From: Prorocentrum cordatum
Taxonomy: Eukaryota > Sar > Dinophyceae > Prorocentrales > Prorocentraceae
Length of the DNA: 64,000 bases
Reading direction: 5' to 3'
NCBI GenBank assembly: GCA_963575745.1
Contig: CAUYUJ010015955.1
Location: 226,463 to 290,462, forward strand
Shown: positions 40,875-51,913 of the stretch, in pieces
Layout of the letters: each line of letters opens with the position of its first letter
Numbering within the stretch: position 1 is the first letter of the stretch
Made by a program: the position numbers and the translations under genes
Notes under the pieces: model-generated
The model's input: only the letters and a program-made list of their open reading frames with translations
Told to the model about the DNA's origin: nothing
Database searches by the model: none

Positions 40875-41745
40875 CTTAGCTTAGCTTTGCTTATCTCATC
40901 TGAACTTAGCCTAGCTTAGCTTAGCTTAGCTTAGCTTAACCTAGCCTAGCTTAGCTTAGCCTAGCTTAACTTAGCTTAGCTGAGCTTAGCCTAGCTTAGC
41001 TTAGCTTAACCTAGCCTCGCTTAGCTTAGCTTAGCTTAGCCTAGCTTGGCCTAGCCTAGCCTAGCTTAGCTTAGCTTAGCTCAACTGAGCTCAGCTTAGC
41101 GCAGCGCAGCATTAGCATAGCATAGCATAGCATATCATATCATATCATACCATAGCATAGCATAGCATAGCGCAGCACAGCATAGCGCAGCACAGCATAG
41201 CATAGCATAGCATAACGCAGCATATCATATGATGCCATATCATAGCATACCATAGCTTAGCTTAGCATAGCACAGCGCAGCATATCATATCATATCATAG
41301 TATAGCATAGCATAGCATAGCGCAGCGCAGCATAGCACATCATACCATAGCATATCGCAGCATAACATAGCATAGCATAGCACAGCACATCATAGCGCAG
41401 CATAGCATAGCATAGCATACCATAGCATAGCACATCGCAGCATATCACATCATAGCATAGCCTAGCACAGCATAGCACAGCGCAGCATAACATATCATAT
41501 CATAGCGCAGCGCAGCATAGCGCAGCATAGCATAGCATAGCCTAGCATCGTGCAGCATATAATAGCATAGCCTAGCATAACATAGCGCAGCCTAGCATAC
41601 CCTAGCATAGCATGTCATAGCATAGCGCAACATAGCGCAGCATAGCGCAGCACAGCATACCATAGCACATCATATCATAGCATAGCGCAGTATATCATAG
41701 CATAACATAGCATAGCATAGCATAGCATAGCATAGCATAGCATAG
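40875..41745. repeat. Pentanucleotide satellite, TTAGC then CATAG
   Basis: The first 230 bp are (TTAGC)n with CTAGC variants. The remaining 640 bp are (CATAG)n with CATAT, CGCAG and CACAG variants. The unit length stays five, so the two halves look like variants of one array. Confidence 0.95.
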
Positions 41746-42559
41746 CAGGACGGCGTTTACCGTTACTACTAATGTTGCTCTCCTCGGGGCTCCAACTCCT
41801 AGGTAGGGTCGCTCTGGGATAAATTATGATTACTATCATCATTTCAATTGTTATGCGTATCGCCCTACATGTGCGAACACCTCGCCAGCCACCGGCTGCT
41901 CCCGTTCTCCCGCGGGGCTCGCCCCCGCACTCCGCGAGACGACGGCATGCGGCGACGATGGAGACGTCGGCAGCGACGAAGACGACAAGCAAGACCACAG
42001 CCGCTGCCATCCCCTCCCCTCCCCTCCCTGGTGCAAGGGGTGAGGTCCTGACTCCTCTGGCCTGCGGGTGTTGGCCGCGCCAGGCAAGCTCACGCAGGTG
42101 CTGTTCGGCAAGCTGCAGGCTCGCGCGCACAGTCCCGCCCCCGCGCGCCTGCTCTCCGCCGTCCCCTCTGCTGCCGTGCGCTGCTGCCGGAGTTTGACCC
42201 AGCACGCGCGCGGCTGCTTCGGATGCGGTTGCGCAGCAAGGCGGCGGCGAAGATCTCCAGCCGTGCGCACACTCGGCGGCGCGCCCTTGGGGGGGAAGGC
42301 GGAGGGGGGCCCAGCATGCTCAGAAGGCGACGGGGCGTCTCTGACGCTCTCGCGCCTTCTGATCGGGGGCGGCCAAGAGGGGGGTGATGCCTTGGAGGGT
42401 AAGTGGATCGTCTTCGAAGGGTCTGGGCTGGTCTGGAGTTGAGGCTCCATGTTTAGTCCCTGGGCTCCCCGAAAAGCTCCCCGCTGATGGAGAGCACCCG
42501 CTGGTTCTGCTTGCAGCATCGCCCTCTCGAAGCAGAAACGGGGCTCCCACTTGACACTT
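41746..42559. other. No gene assigned; GC-rich open stretches
   Basis: Long Arg/Ala/Pro-rich frames on both strands reflect GC content. I see no domain, repeat or splice-supported exon. Confidence 0.45.
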
Positions 42560-42867
42560 CCTGAAAACGACGACGCCCCCAAGTGTGGGGGGGTGTTTCT
42601 GCGGTCGGGGGGGCATTTTCTAGATTTTGGGGCCTATTTGGAAGGACCGAAAAAGCCCGCGCTTCAGCGCGAGCACGATTTGGAACAACCAGAGGCGCAA
42701 AAATGGGGCCAGCGCTTCAGCGGGAGCAACATTTGGAAACAATACCCAAGCGAAAGCCCATGTCCCAAGAATCCGGTGTGTAAACATGCAATACGCGGAG
42801 GGGGGGCGGATATGTTCCAGACGTCATCAGGGGAGAGAGGAGAGTCGTATTCATATGGTGTAATTAT
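42560..42867 (+). repeat. Dispersed repeat B, copy 1
   Basis: Carries GGCCAGCGCTTCAGCGGGAG words, CCCAAGAATCCGGTGTGTAA, and a tail GGGGAGAGAGGAGAGT.GTAT ending at a (GGA)n tract. The tail matches 51240-51350. Confidence 0.8.
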
Positions 42868-43014
42868 GGAGGAGGCGGAGGCGGAGGCGGAGGCGGAGGA
42901 GGAGGCGGAGGAGGAGGAGGAGGAGGAGGAGGAGGAGGAGGAGGAGGAGGAGGAGGAGGGAGAGAAGGAGGAGGAGGAGGCGGAGGAGGAGGAGGAGGAG
43001 GGGCAGGAGGAACA
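42868..43014. repeat. (GGA)n/(GGC)n tract
   Basis: Begins GGAGGCGGAGGC immediately at the end of repeat B copy 1. Confidence 0.95.
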
Positions 43015-43179
43015 GCTAGGTGCTCTCGCGTCATATCTGACGTCCTACCCCTCCCTCCCATCCCTTACCATGGCGTAGATATCCTCTCTATTCGCACAAT
43101 CGGATGTCGTAGCATGGCATAGCATTACATGGCATAGCATGGTGTTGGATATTAACGCGCAGCATGACACAGCATGGCG

Positions 43180-43402
43180 TGGCGACGCCCCAAAGTGGGG
43201 GGGGCGGCTTCCGCAGCCCAAAGAATCAACGAATCGATACCGAATGTGTAATCAGTTCCGATGGTTTCTTCGGGAGGCCATTCTCTAAATTTTGGGGCTT
43301 CTTTGGGAGGACCGAAGACCGTGCCGTGGCATGGCATTGGACATAATGATGCCAGCGCTGCAGCGGGAGCACGATTCGGAACGAGCGGAAGCGGGAGCAC
43401 GA
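43180..43402 (+). repeat. Dispersed repeat B, copy 2
   Basis: GGCGACGCCCCAAAGTGGGG, AATCAACGAATCGATACCGA, ATGTGTAATCA.TTCCGATG, then the GCAGCGGGAGCACGATTCGG word. It lies directly 5' of the spliced-leader relict of the retrogene, so the retrogene joins it without a gap. Confidence 0.85.
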
Positions 43403-43424
43403 GCCGTAGCCATTTTGGCTCGAG
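43403..43424 (+). other. Spliced-leader relict 5' of the S1/Tudor gene
   Basis: G + CCGTAGCCATTTTGGCTC + GAG matches the 22-nt dinoflagellate leader at 21 positions (G instead of A in the last AAG). It lies 69 nt before the ATG at 43494, a plausible leader plus 5' UTR. No GT donor follows, so it is not an SL RNA gene. Confidence 0.88.
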
Positions 43425-43493
43425 CGATTTTTGCCTCCAGCCGCCAGGCCATCGGCCCGGGCGCCCCGTCCCAGCCAAGCCAGCTTTGAAGAG

Positions 43494-45248
43494 ATGGCTC
43501 CGGCGGGCACCGGCCGCAGGAGCAGAGGCTCCTGCCCGGCGGCCGCCCTCGCGCTGGCCGTGGCGTGCCTGCTGGCGCAGGGCCCCCTCGGCTTCCTCCC
43601 TGGCGCGGGCCGGGCGGCGAGCCCGGGGGCGCGGAGCCCTCTGGCCGCCCGACCGGACGGGGGACGCCGCGCCCGCGCGCGCGTCGCGAGGGCCGCGCGC
43701 CCGGACATGACCCTGGAGGCCGGGTGCAAGGTGAAGGCGCAGTCCCCGGACGACGAGCGCTGGTATCCCGGCAGGATCAAGGAGGCCGACGGCAGCAACT
43801 GGGTGGTCGCCTGGGACGACCCCGACGGCGGGCCGGAGACGCACACCCTCTCGGAGGATTGCATCAAGAAGCTGGTCTTCTACAAGGATTACCAGGCCGG
43901 CGACGACTGCAGGGCCCTCTCTCCAGAGGACGAGCGATGGTACCCTGGCGTAGTTGCGGAGGTGCTGGCCGAGGACAAGTTCCGCGTCAAGTGGGACGAC
44001 CCAGATGGGGGCCCCGAGACCGCCGACCTCCACTGGGAGAGCTTGAAGAGGGTCAGGGTCAAGCGGGACTACAAGAAGGGCGACCAGGTGCTCGCCAAGT
44101 TTCCGGAGGACGGTATGATGTACGAGGCCGTGGTGCTCAAGGGCAACGACGACGGCACGTTCCAGGTGAAGTGGGACGACCCGGACGGCGGGCCAGAGGA
44201 CAGCCCCGTGAGCCCCAAGGATATGAAGATCCCGCCCATACCCTTCGACAAGCTCGAGGTCGGCCAGAAGTACACCGGCACCGTGAGGAGTGTCCGGGAT
44301 TTCGGCGCGTTCGTCGACATCGGCGCCGAGTCCGATGGGCTCCTGCACATCTCCTCCATTTCGACGGACAGGATCGATGACATCTACTCTGAGCTCGAGG
44401 AGGACCAGCAGGTCGAGGTCTGGATCAGCGGCCTGCGCGACGACGGCAAGTTCGGCGTGACCATGATTGAGGGTAGAAGGGGCGGCGGCGGCGGCGGTGG
44501 CGGGCGAATCCTGACCGACGCCTCCCTGTTCGAAGACAAGATCGACGAGTGGTTCGACGGCGAGGTCGTCAACATCGCCCCCTTCGGCGCGTTCGTCGCC
44601 GTCACCCTGGACAGCGGCGAGCAGGGGCAGGGCCTGGTCCACGTGTCCCAGATCGCAGACTCCTTCGTGGAGAACATCAACGACTTCGTCGAGGTCGGTA
44701 AGCAGGTTAGGGTGAAGCTCGTCAGGGCGGACACCGAGACGAACAAGCTGAGCTTCACCATGAAGGACGGCGCTGGCGGGTCGCCTCGCGAGGAGAGGGA
44801 GCCCGTTGACCTGACCCCCTTCGAGGGGATGGATCCGTCCACCTGGATCACGGGCACGGTGGCGAAATGCGCCAGCTTCGGCGCCTTCGTGGATGTGAAG
44901 GCTTAAGTCGGGCCTGTCCCTCTACAGGAGGAAAATTCAAACATAGTCAACAAAATAGCCAGGGGACGATTTCTCGATTATTTTTTGACTATTAAGGGGC
45001 ATTTCTTCAATATTTTCATTTTTCGTCCAAAATCCGCCTAAAGGGAGACATGCCCGACCTAAGTGAAGGCGCCAGACAGCGACGCCACGGCGAGCGGCCT
45101 GGTGCACATCACGCAGATCAAGGATGGGTTCGTGGAGAGCGTGGAGGACGAGCTCGAGGTCGGCCAGGAGGTTCAAGTCCGCGTCATCAGCGTGGATTCT
45201 GGGATGGGCAAGATGAGCCTGAGCATGAAACCCGAAGACGCCGAATGA
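43494..45248 (+). CDS. Plastid-targeted-looking Tudor-like/S1 RNA-binding protein (retrogene with one gained intron)
   Basis: Exons 43494-44900 and 45069-45248 give 528 residues. The start is the first ATG after the leader relict. Residues 1-40 hold a hydrophobic signal-like core (AAALALAVACLLAQG) followed by FLPG and an Arg/Ala/Ser-rich, acid-poor stretch to about 70, as in bipartite plastid presequences. Three Tudor/Agenet-like modules lie at about 78-116, 136-176 and 196-236, each ending WDDPDGGPE. Three S1 modules follow at about 257-327, 353-425 and 450-522, each with FGAFV and GL.H(I/V)S-type motifs (GLVHITQI in the last). S1 modules bind RNA, so a role in plastid translation or RNA handling is inferred. 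It lacks the two introns of the 1.2-kb paralogue. The third S1 module is split by a 168-bp intron and is complete only after splicing. The UTR after the stop repeats CCACCTCATTCTC. Confidence 0.88.
44901..45068 (+). mobile_element. Introner in the last S1 module (168-bp GC-AG intron)
   Basis: GTGAAGGC is duplicated at 44895-44902 and 45063-45070. Just inside, TTAAGTCGGGC (44903-44913) is the inverse of GCCCGACCTAA (45052-45062) at 10 of 11 positions. Reading through gives a stop after two codons; excising 44901-45068 joins FGAFVDVK to APDSDATASGLVHITQ and completes the S1 fold. The interior is AT-rich compared with the exons. A related 5' half lies at 33934-34008. Confidence 0.9.
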
Positions 45249-45505
45249 GCGAGTCCTCCACCTCATTCTCCAGGAGGGCCCGACCCCGATACTCGGAGAT
45301 GCCGAACGGGTAAGTCCCCCACCTCATTCTCAGCCGCCGTTTCATCCTTCCTGTGTTCCTCTGCCTCGAATCCTCGACTCGGCCATGTCGAGGACAACTT
45401 TTTGTGACGCCAGCCGTGTGGTTTCCGGGTGCCTCTTTCCTGCGCGTCCCGCGCCGCGTTTGAAATGGCGGCCTCGCGCACGTGTCTCGGGGGTGGACAG
45501 AACCC

Positions 45506-45685
45506 CCAACAGTGACACGTCGATTAGTGAATTGTCCGTTTTCGGTTCTCGAGAGGGCGCCGCGGCCGTTATTTTCCAGGCTTGCGCCCGCCAGGTTTGG
45601 GCCTCAGGTCGTTTTCACTAAACCACGTTTTACTACAGGGGGGTCTGTCCATCCCCGAAGGAGGACACGCCCGACCTAAACGAAG
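45506..45685. repeat. Dispersed repeat (pair of 36268-36415)
   Basis: Homologous to 36268-36415. The right end, ACACGCCCGACCTAAACGAA, resembles the right end of the 44901-45068 introner (ACATGCCCGACCTAAGTGAA), hinting at a common terminal sequence. Confidence 0.75.
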
Positions 45686-46214
45686 CTCGCACACAGGATG
45701 ACGGGCAAGGGTCGATGGAGAGCGACGGGGGAGAAGAGAAGCTTGGGGAGTGGGGTGTGGGCGGTGCGTCTTGGTTGCCGAGCGGGGACGATGCTGCGGA
45801 AGGTCTGTCCATCCCCGAGCGTCGGCGCTGCCCTGCGGCGGCAGCGGCGGCGGGCCAGCTCGTGCGCCGAAGCGCGCGGGCCCGCGCGCCGCGCCGCGCA
45901 CGACGCGGGCGACCATCTCAAAACCATCTCTGGTGGATCTTGGCTTTGCTCGGATCCCGTGCTTCTACCATAGGGGGTGCGCAGGAGGTTGTCTCTCGCC
46001 GCGGCCGCTATCCGTGACGGTCGTCCAGGGCACAGCAGGCATGGCAGATCCTCGACATCTTAAGGGGGTGCGCAGGGGCGGGGGGGGGCACTGGCTGGGA
46101 CCGCGCGGCGGCACCGGGCCGCGGCGAGGCCCAGCGCCAGAAGGCTCCGGCTCTCTATGCGGAGGCGCCCGCGGCTCGAGAGGAAGAGGAAGAAAAGGGG
46201 GGGGGCCCGTTGGC
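45686..46214. other. No gene assigned
   Basis: GC-rich with overlapping Arg/Ala-rich frames on both strands. GGTCTGTCCATCCCCGA occurs at about 45641 and again at 45800. Nothing recognisable as a domain. Confidence 0.45.
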
Positions 46215-46259
46215 GGCCCCCAGAATCAACGAGTCGGCACCGAATGTGTCATCATTTCC

Positions 46260-46312
<53 letters not shown>

Positions 46313-46652
46313 TTTTAAGGACATTCGGAAGGACCGGAAGCTGCCGTGGCATGCCGCTGGAAATAATGACGCCAGCGCTGCAGCGGGAGCACGACTGGGA
46401 ACCAGCGGACGCGCGGAAATGAGGCCAGCGCTGCAGCGGGAACACGATTCGGAACGAGCGGTAGCCCGAATATGAGGCCAGCGCTTCAGCGAGAGCAGCA
46501 TTTTGAACAAAAACCCAAGCGTGGAAGCGCGGAAATGAGGAAGCGTAGCCTGACACAGCATGTCGTGGCGACGCCCCAAAGTGGGGGGGGGCTTTTGCGG
46601 TCTAGATAATCAACGAATCGAAACCGAATGTGTAATCACTTCCGATGCTTTT
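46215..46652 (+). repeat. Dispersed repeat B, copy 3, with poly(T) insertion
   Basis: AATCAACGAGTCGGCACCGA and ATGTGTCATCATTTCCGATT are followed by T44 (46262-46305), then several 45-46-nt units of GAGGCCAGCGCTGCAGCGGG...GGAACGAGCGG. It then re-enters the start of the repeat (GGCGACGCCCCAAAGTGGGG), so at least one and a part of another unit are in tandem. Confidence 0.85.
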
Positions 46653-46708
46653 TTCCCAGCCATCCTGTGGTGTTGGGTCCTCATTCTGAAGATACGATCC
46701 CCGCGTTC
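46653..46708. repeat. CCCA...TTGGG module, copy 1
   Basis: TTCCCAGCCATCCTGTGGTG then TTGGGTCCTCATTCTGAAGA, followed by a pyrimidine tract. Confidence 0.8.
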
Positions 46709-46783
46709 CTTCCTTCCTTATTTCCTTCCTCCTCCCCCTCCTCCCTCCTCCCATCCCTGCCTCTGCCCTGCGCATGTCCTCGT

Positions 46784-46788
46784 CGTCG

Positions 46789-46866
<78 letters not shown>

Positions 46867-46890
46867 GCATCATCATCAGCAGCATCATCA
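46784..46890. repeat. (CAT)n microsatellite
   Basis: About 30 CAT triplets between the CCCA/TTGGG module and the 77-bp array. The same order, with a shorter CAT run, is at 48895-48990. Confidence 0.95.
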
Positions 46891-46984
46891 TCATCATCGT
46901 CATCGCCATCTCATCGGCATCACCATCGTCGACGTCAGGATCACCGTTATCGTCACCAGCATCGCCACCAATTTCGCTACACCC

Positions 46985-48175
46985 CTTCCACGTTTCGTGG
47001 CCCCACAGGGAGCCCATCGAAGGCCTCAGTGGCGGTGTTCGCATGCGTTTCCCACACCAGCACAGGGTTTCGCGGCCCCATAGGGAGGGCCACCTAAGTA
47101 AGGCCCTAGTGTCGGTGTTCGCATGCGTCTCCCCCACCCAGCACATCGTTTCGCTGGCCCCAGAGGGAGCTCCACCTAAGGCCCCCGTGGTGGTCGCATG
47201 CGTCTCCCCCGCCCAATACGGCGTTTCGTGGCCCTGTAGGAAGCCCCACCTAAGGCCCCAGTGGCGGTGCTCGCATGCGTCTCCTCCATCCAGGACAGCG
47301 TTTCGCGGCCCCACATCGAGCTCTACCCAGGGCCCCAATGGCCGTGTTCGCATGCGTCTCCCCCACCCAGTACAGCGCGCCGTGGCCCCACAAAGAGCTC
47401 CACCTAAGGTCCCACTGGCGATGTTCGCATGCGTCTCCCCCGCCCAGCACAACATTCCGTGGCCCCATGGGGAGCTCCACCTACGGCCCCAGTGGCGGTG
47501 TTCGCATGCGTCTGTCCCACACAGCACACCGTTTCGTGGCCGCACAGGGAACTCCACCTGAGGTCCCAGTGGCGGTGTTCGCATGCGTCTCCCCCGCCCA
47601 GGACAGCCTTTCGTGGCCCCACATCGAGCTCCACCGACGGCCCCAGTTGCGGTGTTCGCACTCGTCTCCCCCACCCAGGACAGCGTTTCGTGGCCCCACA
47701 GGAAGCTCCACCGAGGGCCCCAGTGGCGGTGTTCGCATGCGTCTCCCCCGCCCAGGACAGCGTATCATGGCCCCACAGGGAGCTCCACCTCAGGCCCCCG
47801 TGGTGGTGTTCGCATGCTTCTTGCCCACCCAGCACAGCGCTTCGTGGCCCCATAGGGGGCTCCACCCAAGGCTCGTGTGGCGGTGTTCGCTCCCCCGCCC
47901 AGCACAGCGTTTCGTGGTCCCACAGGGAACTCCACCTAAGGTCCCAGCGGTTCGTGGCCCCATGAGGAGGTCCACCCGAGGCCCGAAGGGCGGTGTTCGC
48001 ATGCGTCTCCCCCACCCAGGACAGCGTTTCGTGGTCCCACAGGGAGCTCCGCCTAAGGCCTCGGTGGCGTTGTCTGCATGCGTCTCCCCCGCCCAGGACA
48101 GCGTTTCGTCGCCCCACAGGGAACCCCACTTGAAGCCCCAGTGGCGGTGTTTGTATCGGTCTCCCCCTACCCAAC
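46985..48175. repeat. 77-bp tandem array 1
   Basis: About 15 units of the form GTTTCGTGGCCCCACAGGGA + GCTCCACCTAAGG + CCCCAGTGGCGGTGTTCGCA + TGCGTCTCCCCCACCCAG. Unit length varies slightly by indels. The long frames through it are artefacts of a repeat whose length is not a multiple of three. Confidence 0.92.
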
Positions 48176-48234
48176 CGACGAGTCGGACGGCCTCATCTAC
48201 GTTGGCAAGATTCTCTTTGTGAGCAGGAGCAGTA

Positions 48235-48345
48235 GGTAGTGCAGCCTCTGTCCTCTCTCTCTCTCTCTCTCTCTCCCTCCCCTCCTCCTCCTCCTCCTCC
48301 TCCTCCTCCTCCTCCTCCTCCTCCTCCTCCTCCTCCTCCTCCTCC
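48235..48345. repeat. (CT)n then (CCT)n
   Basis: CT dinucleotides to about 48280, then about 20 CCT triplets. A CTGAA pentamer array follows at about 48465-48485. Confidence 0.95.
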
Positions 48346-48760
48346 TTGTCTAGTCTGATCAGTTGCCACATGTATCTTTTGTCCATGCGCGCAGTCTTCC
48401 ACGCATGCTGTACACTTATGTCCCGCCTGCCCCTCAGGGGACCGCTCCGCCGGAGCTGGCACGCAGGCTGAACTGAACTGAACTGAGCTCCCCCTGCCCA
48501 GGACAGCGTTTCGCGGCCCCACAGGGAACTCCAACTGGGTGGAGCGAACTGCAGAGCTGCGGGGCCCTGCATGGCCTACTGCAAAGCAGGCGCCGCCTCG
48601 TGGCCCACAGAGGGAGACACCGTCACACATTTCGCGCCCCCCCCACAAACAAAGAAACACCACCGAAGATTATACACGCGGTCGCGGTGCCTACAGCTGA
48701 AAATCGTTGGGTCTTTCGCCAGGTTACTTTCGGGTGGCCGTTCTCTAATTTTCATGTTTA

Positions 48761-48818
48761 TTTCCCAGCGTTCCTGTGGTGTTGGGTCTTCGTTTTGAAG
48801 AGACAGCGCCCCGCGTTC
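48761..48818. repeat. CCCA...TTGGG module, copy 2
   Basis: TTTCCCAGCGTTCCTGTGGT, GTTGGGTCTTCGTTTTGAAG and AGACAGCGCCCCGCG, followed by TTCCTTCC repeats, as in copy 1. Confidence 0.85.
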
Positions 48819-49039
48819 CTTCCTTCCTTCCCTCCTTCATTCCTTCCTCGTCCCCCTCCTCCCTTCTCCCATTCCTGCCTCTGCCCTGCGCATGTCCTCG
48901 TCGTCGTCATCATCATCAGCAGCATCACCATCATCACCGTCATCACCATGCCATCGTCGTCGTCATCACCATCATCATCGACGTCATGATCACCACCGTT
49001 GTTGTCACCATCGTCGCCACCAATTTCGCCACACCCTTT

Positions 49040-50990
49040 ACATGTTTTGTGGCCCCACAAAAAGGGGCCCCATCCAAGGCCTCAGTGGCGGTGTTCGCAT
49101 GCGTTTCTCCCACCCAGCACAGGGCTTCGCGACCCCATAGGGGGGGGCCGCCTAAGGCCCTGGTGGCGGTGTTCGCGTGCGTCTCCCCCGCCCAACGCAG
49201 CGTTTCGCTGGCCCCATAGGGAGTTCCACGGCGTTTCGTGGCCCCATGCGGAGCTCCACTGAAGGTCTTAGTGGCGGTGTCCACGTGCGTCCCCCCCACC
49301 CAGTGCAGCGCTTCGTGGCCCCATAGGGAGCTCCGCCGAAGGCCCCAGTGGCGGTGTCCACATGCGTCTCCCCCACCCAGCACTGCGTTTCGCGCCCCCA
49401 TAAGGAGGTCCACCGAATTCCCCGGTTGCAGTGTCCACATGCGCCCCCCTTGCCCAGTACAGCGCGTCGTGGCCCCATAGGGAGCCCCACCGAAGGCCCC
49501 AGTGGCGGTGTCCACGTGCGCCTTTCCCACCCATCACAGCGTCTCCTGGCCCCATATGGGGGCTCCACCGGAGGGCTTAATTGCGGTGTCCACATTCGCC
49601 CCCCCCACCCAGCACAGCGCTTCGTGGCTTCATAGGGAGCTCCACCTACGGCCCCAGTGGCGGTGCCCACGTGCGTCTCACCCACCCAGTGCAGCGCTTC
49701 GTGGCCCCATGGGAAGTTTCACCGAAGGCTCCAGTGGCGGTGTCCACATGCGTCTCCCCACCCAGTACAGCGCTTCGTGGCCCCATAGGGAGCTCCACCT
49801 ACGGCCCCAGTGGCGGTGTCCACATGCGTCCCCCCACCCAGCACGGCGTTCCGTGGCTTCATAGGGAGCTCTACTGAAGGCTCCCGTGGAACAGTTCACA
49901 TGTTTCTCCCCCGCCCAGCACAGAATTTCGTGACCCCTCGGGAGCTCCCCTAGTTCCCAGTGGCGGTGTTCACGTGCGTCTGCCCATCCAGCACAGCCTT
50001 TCGTGGCCCCATAGGGAGCTCCACCGAAGGCCCCAGTGGCGGTGTCCACGTGCGTCTCCCCCACCCAGCACAGCGCTTCGTGGCCCCATGGGGAGTTCCA
50101 CCGAAGGCTTCAGAGGCGGTGTCTACATGCGTTCCCCCCACCCAGTGCAGCCCTTCGTGGCCCCATATGGAGCTCCGCCGAAGGCCCGAGTGGCGGTGTT
50201 CACGTGCGTCTCCCCCGCCCAGTGCAGCGCTTCGTGGCCCCCATAAGGAGCTCCGCCGAAGGCCCCAGTGGCAGTGTCAACATGTGTCTCCCCACCCAGC
50301 CTTGCGTCTCGGGGCCCATAGGGAGCTCTACCTACGGCCCGAGTGGCGGTGTCCGCATGCGTCTCCCCCACCCAGTACAGCGCGTCGTGGCCCCATAGGG
50401 AGCTCCACCGAAGGCCCCAGTGGCGGTGTCCACGTGCGTCTTTCCCACCCAGCACAGCGTGTCGTGGCCCCACAGGGAGCTCCACCGAAGGCCCCAGTGG
50501 GGGGTCCACAGTCGTCTCCCCCACCCAGCACAGCGTTCCGAGGCCCCATACGGAGCTCCACAGAAGGTCCCAGTGGCGGTGTCCGCATGCGTCTCACCGA
50601 CCAGGTGCAGCGCTTCGTGGCCCCATGGGGAGCTCCGCCGAAAGCCCCAGTGGCGGTGTTCACATGCGTCTCCCTCACCCAGTACAGCGCGTCGTGGCCC
50701 CATAGGGAGCTCCACCTACGGCCCCAGTGGCGGTGTCCACATGCGTCCCCCCACCCAGCACGGCGTTCCGTGGCCTGATAGGGAGCTCCACCTACGGCCC
50801 CAGTGGCGGTGTACACCCCACCCAATACAGCGTTTCGAGGCCCCCTCGGGAGCTCCACAGAAAGCCCCAGTGGAGCAGCTCACATGCGTTTCCCCCGCCC
50901 AGGGGAGCTCCACCGGAGGCCCCAGCGCGTCACCCCCGCCCAGGGCAGCTTCTCGTGGCCCATAGGGAGCTCCACCGAAGACGATACCCA
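49040..50990. repeat. 77-bp tandem array 2
   Basis: About 25 units of the same family as array 1, with GTGTCCACATGCGT in place of GTGTTCGCATGCGT in most units. Three or so units near 49200 and 50900 are truncated. Confidence 0.92.
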
Positions 50991-51009
50991 CAATTGCGGT
51001 ACTCACCAC

Positions 51010-51350
51010 TGCATATGGTTGGGTCCTTCGCAAGGCTAATTGAAAGGACCAGAAACCATGCTGTGGCATGGCGCCGGAAATAATGACGCCAGCGCTGAAG
51101 CGGGAGCACGATTTGGAACGAGCGGAAGCTTGGAAATGAGGCCAGGGCTGCAATGAGAGCACGATGTGGAACGAGTGGTAGCCCGAACATGAGGCCAGCG
51201 CTTCAGCGAGAGCAGCAGTTGAAAAAGCACCCAAGCCAAACTCAACTCCCGGGAATCCTGTGTGCAAAAATAGCAGTACGCGGAGGGGGGCCGAACAATC
51301 CCTGGACGCCACCAGGGGAGAGAGGAGAGTAGTATTCATATTGTTTAATT
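51010..51350 (+). repeat. Dispersed repeat B, copy 4
   Basis: GGAAATAATGACGCCAGCGC, 45-46-nt GAGGCCAG...AGCGGGAG units, then the same tail as copy 1 (GGGGAGAGAGGAGAGTAGTA) running into (GGA)n. Confidence 0.85.
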
Positions 51351-51700
51351 GTGGAGGAGGAGGAGGAGGAGGAGGAAGCGGAGGACGAGGAGGGGGAGGA
51401 GGAGGAGGAGGAGGAGGAGGAGGAGGAGGAGGAGGAGGAGGAGGAGGAGGAGCTGGAGGAACTCGAGGAGGAAAATGCGATGGAAGGGGATGCGGAAGAG
51501 GTGATAACGGATGTGTGCAGGGCGTCGGCTATTTTTTGTTTGCTGCATTTCCGTGATTTTGATTTGTTTCTGCGGGATGCGCGCATGGTGGGGGGAAGCA
51601 GGATATTGAGGAGTGGGCAGGATGAGGAGGAGGAGGAGGAGAAGGAGGAGGAGGAGGAGGAGGGAGGGAGGGAGGGAGGGAGGGAGCGATGATTATGAGG
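51351..51700. repeat. (GGA)n tracts flanking a short spacer
   Basis: GGA triplets at 51351-51460 and 51615-51690. The spacer between has an open frame without recognisable features. Confidence 0.85.
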
Positions 51701-51913
51701 AGGAGGGGGGGCCCAGTCCCACTCTGGGCCCAAGATCTGGCCAGTCGAGGTGCTCCCAGTGTCGCGCGCGGGGGCGCACGGATCAAATCGCGCCTCTCGC
51801 GGCGCGCTCTAAAGGCCAGGGGAGCTGCCTTGCTGCCAGAGGGCCGCGCCAGAGCGTGAAGATACTGATGACCACCTCGCGCGTGGCGCGGGGCGACACG
51901 CGAAGGTGGGTGA

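Noticed and set aside
49960-50778. A 272-residue Pro/Ser/Arg-rich frame in the 77-bp array
   Set aside because: It is open by repeat composition; there is no domain and indels between units shift the frame.
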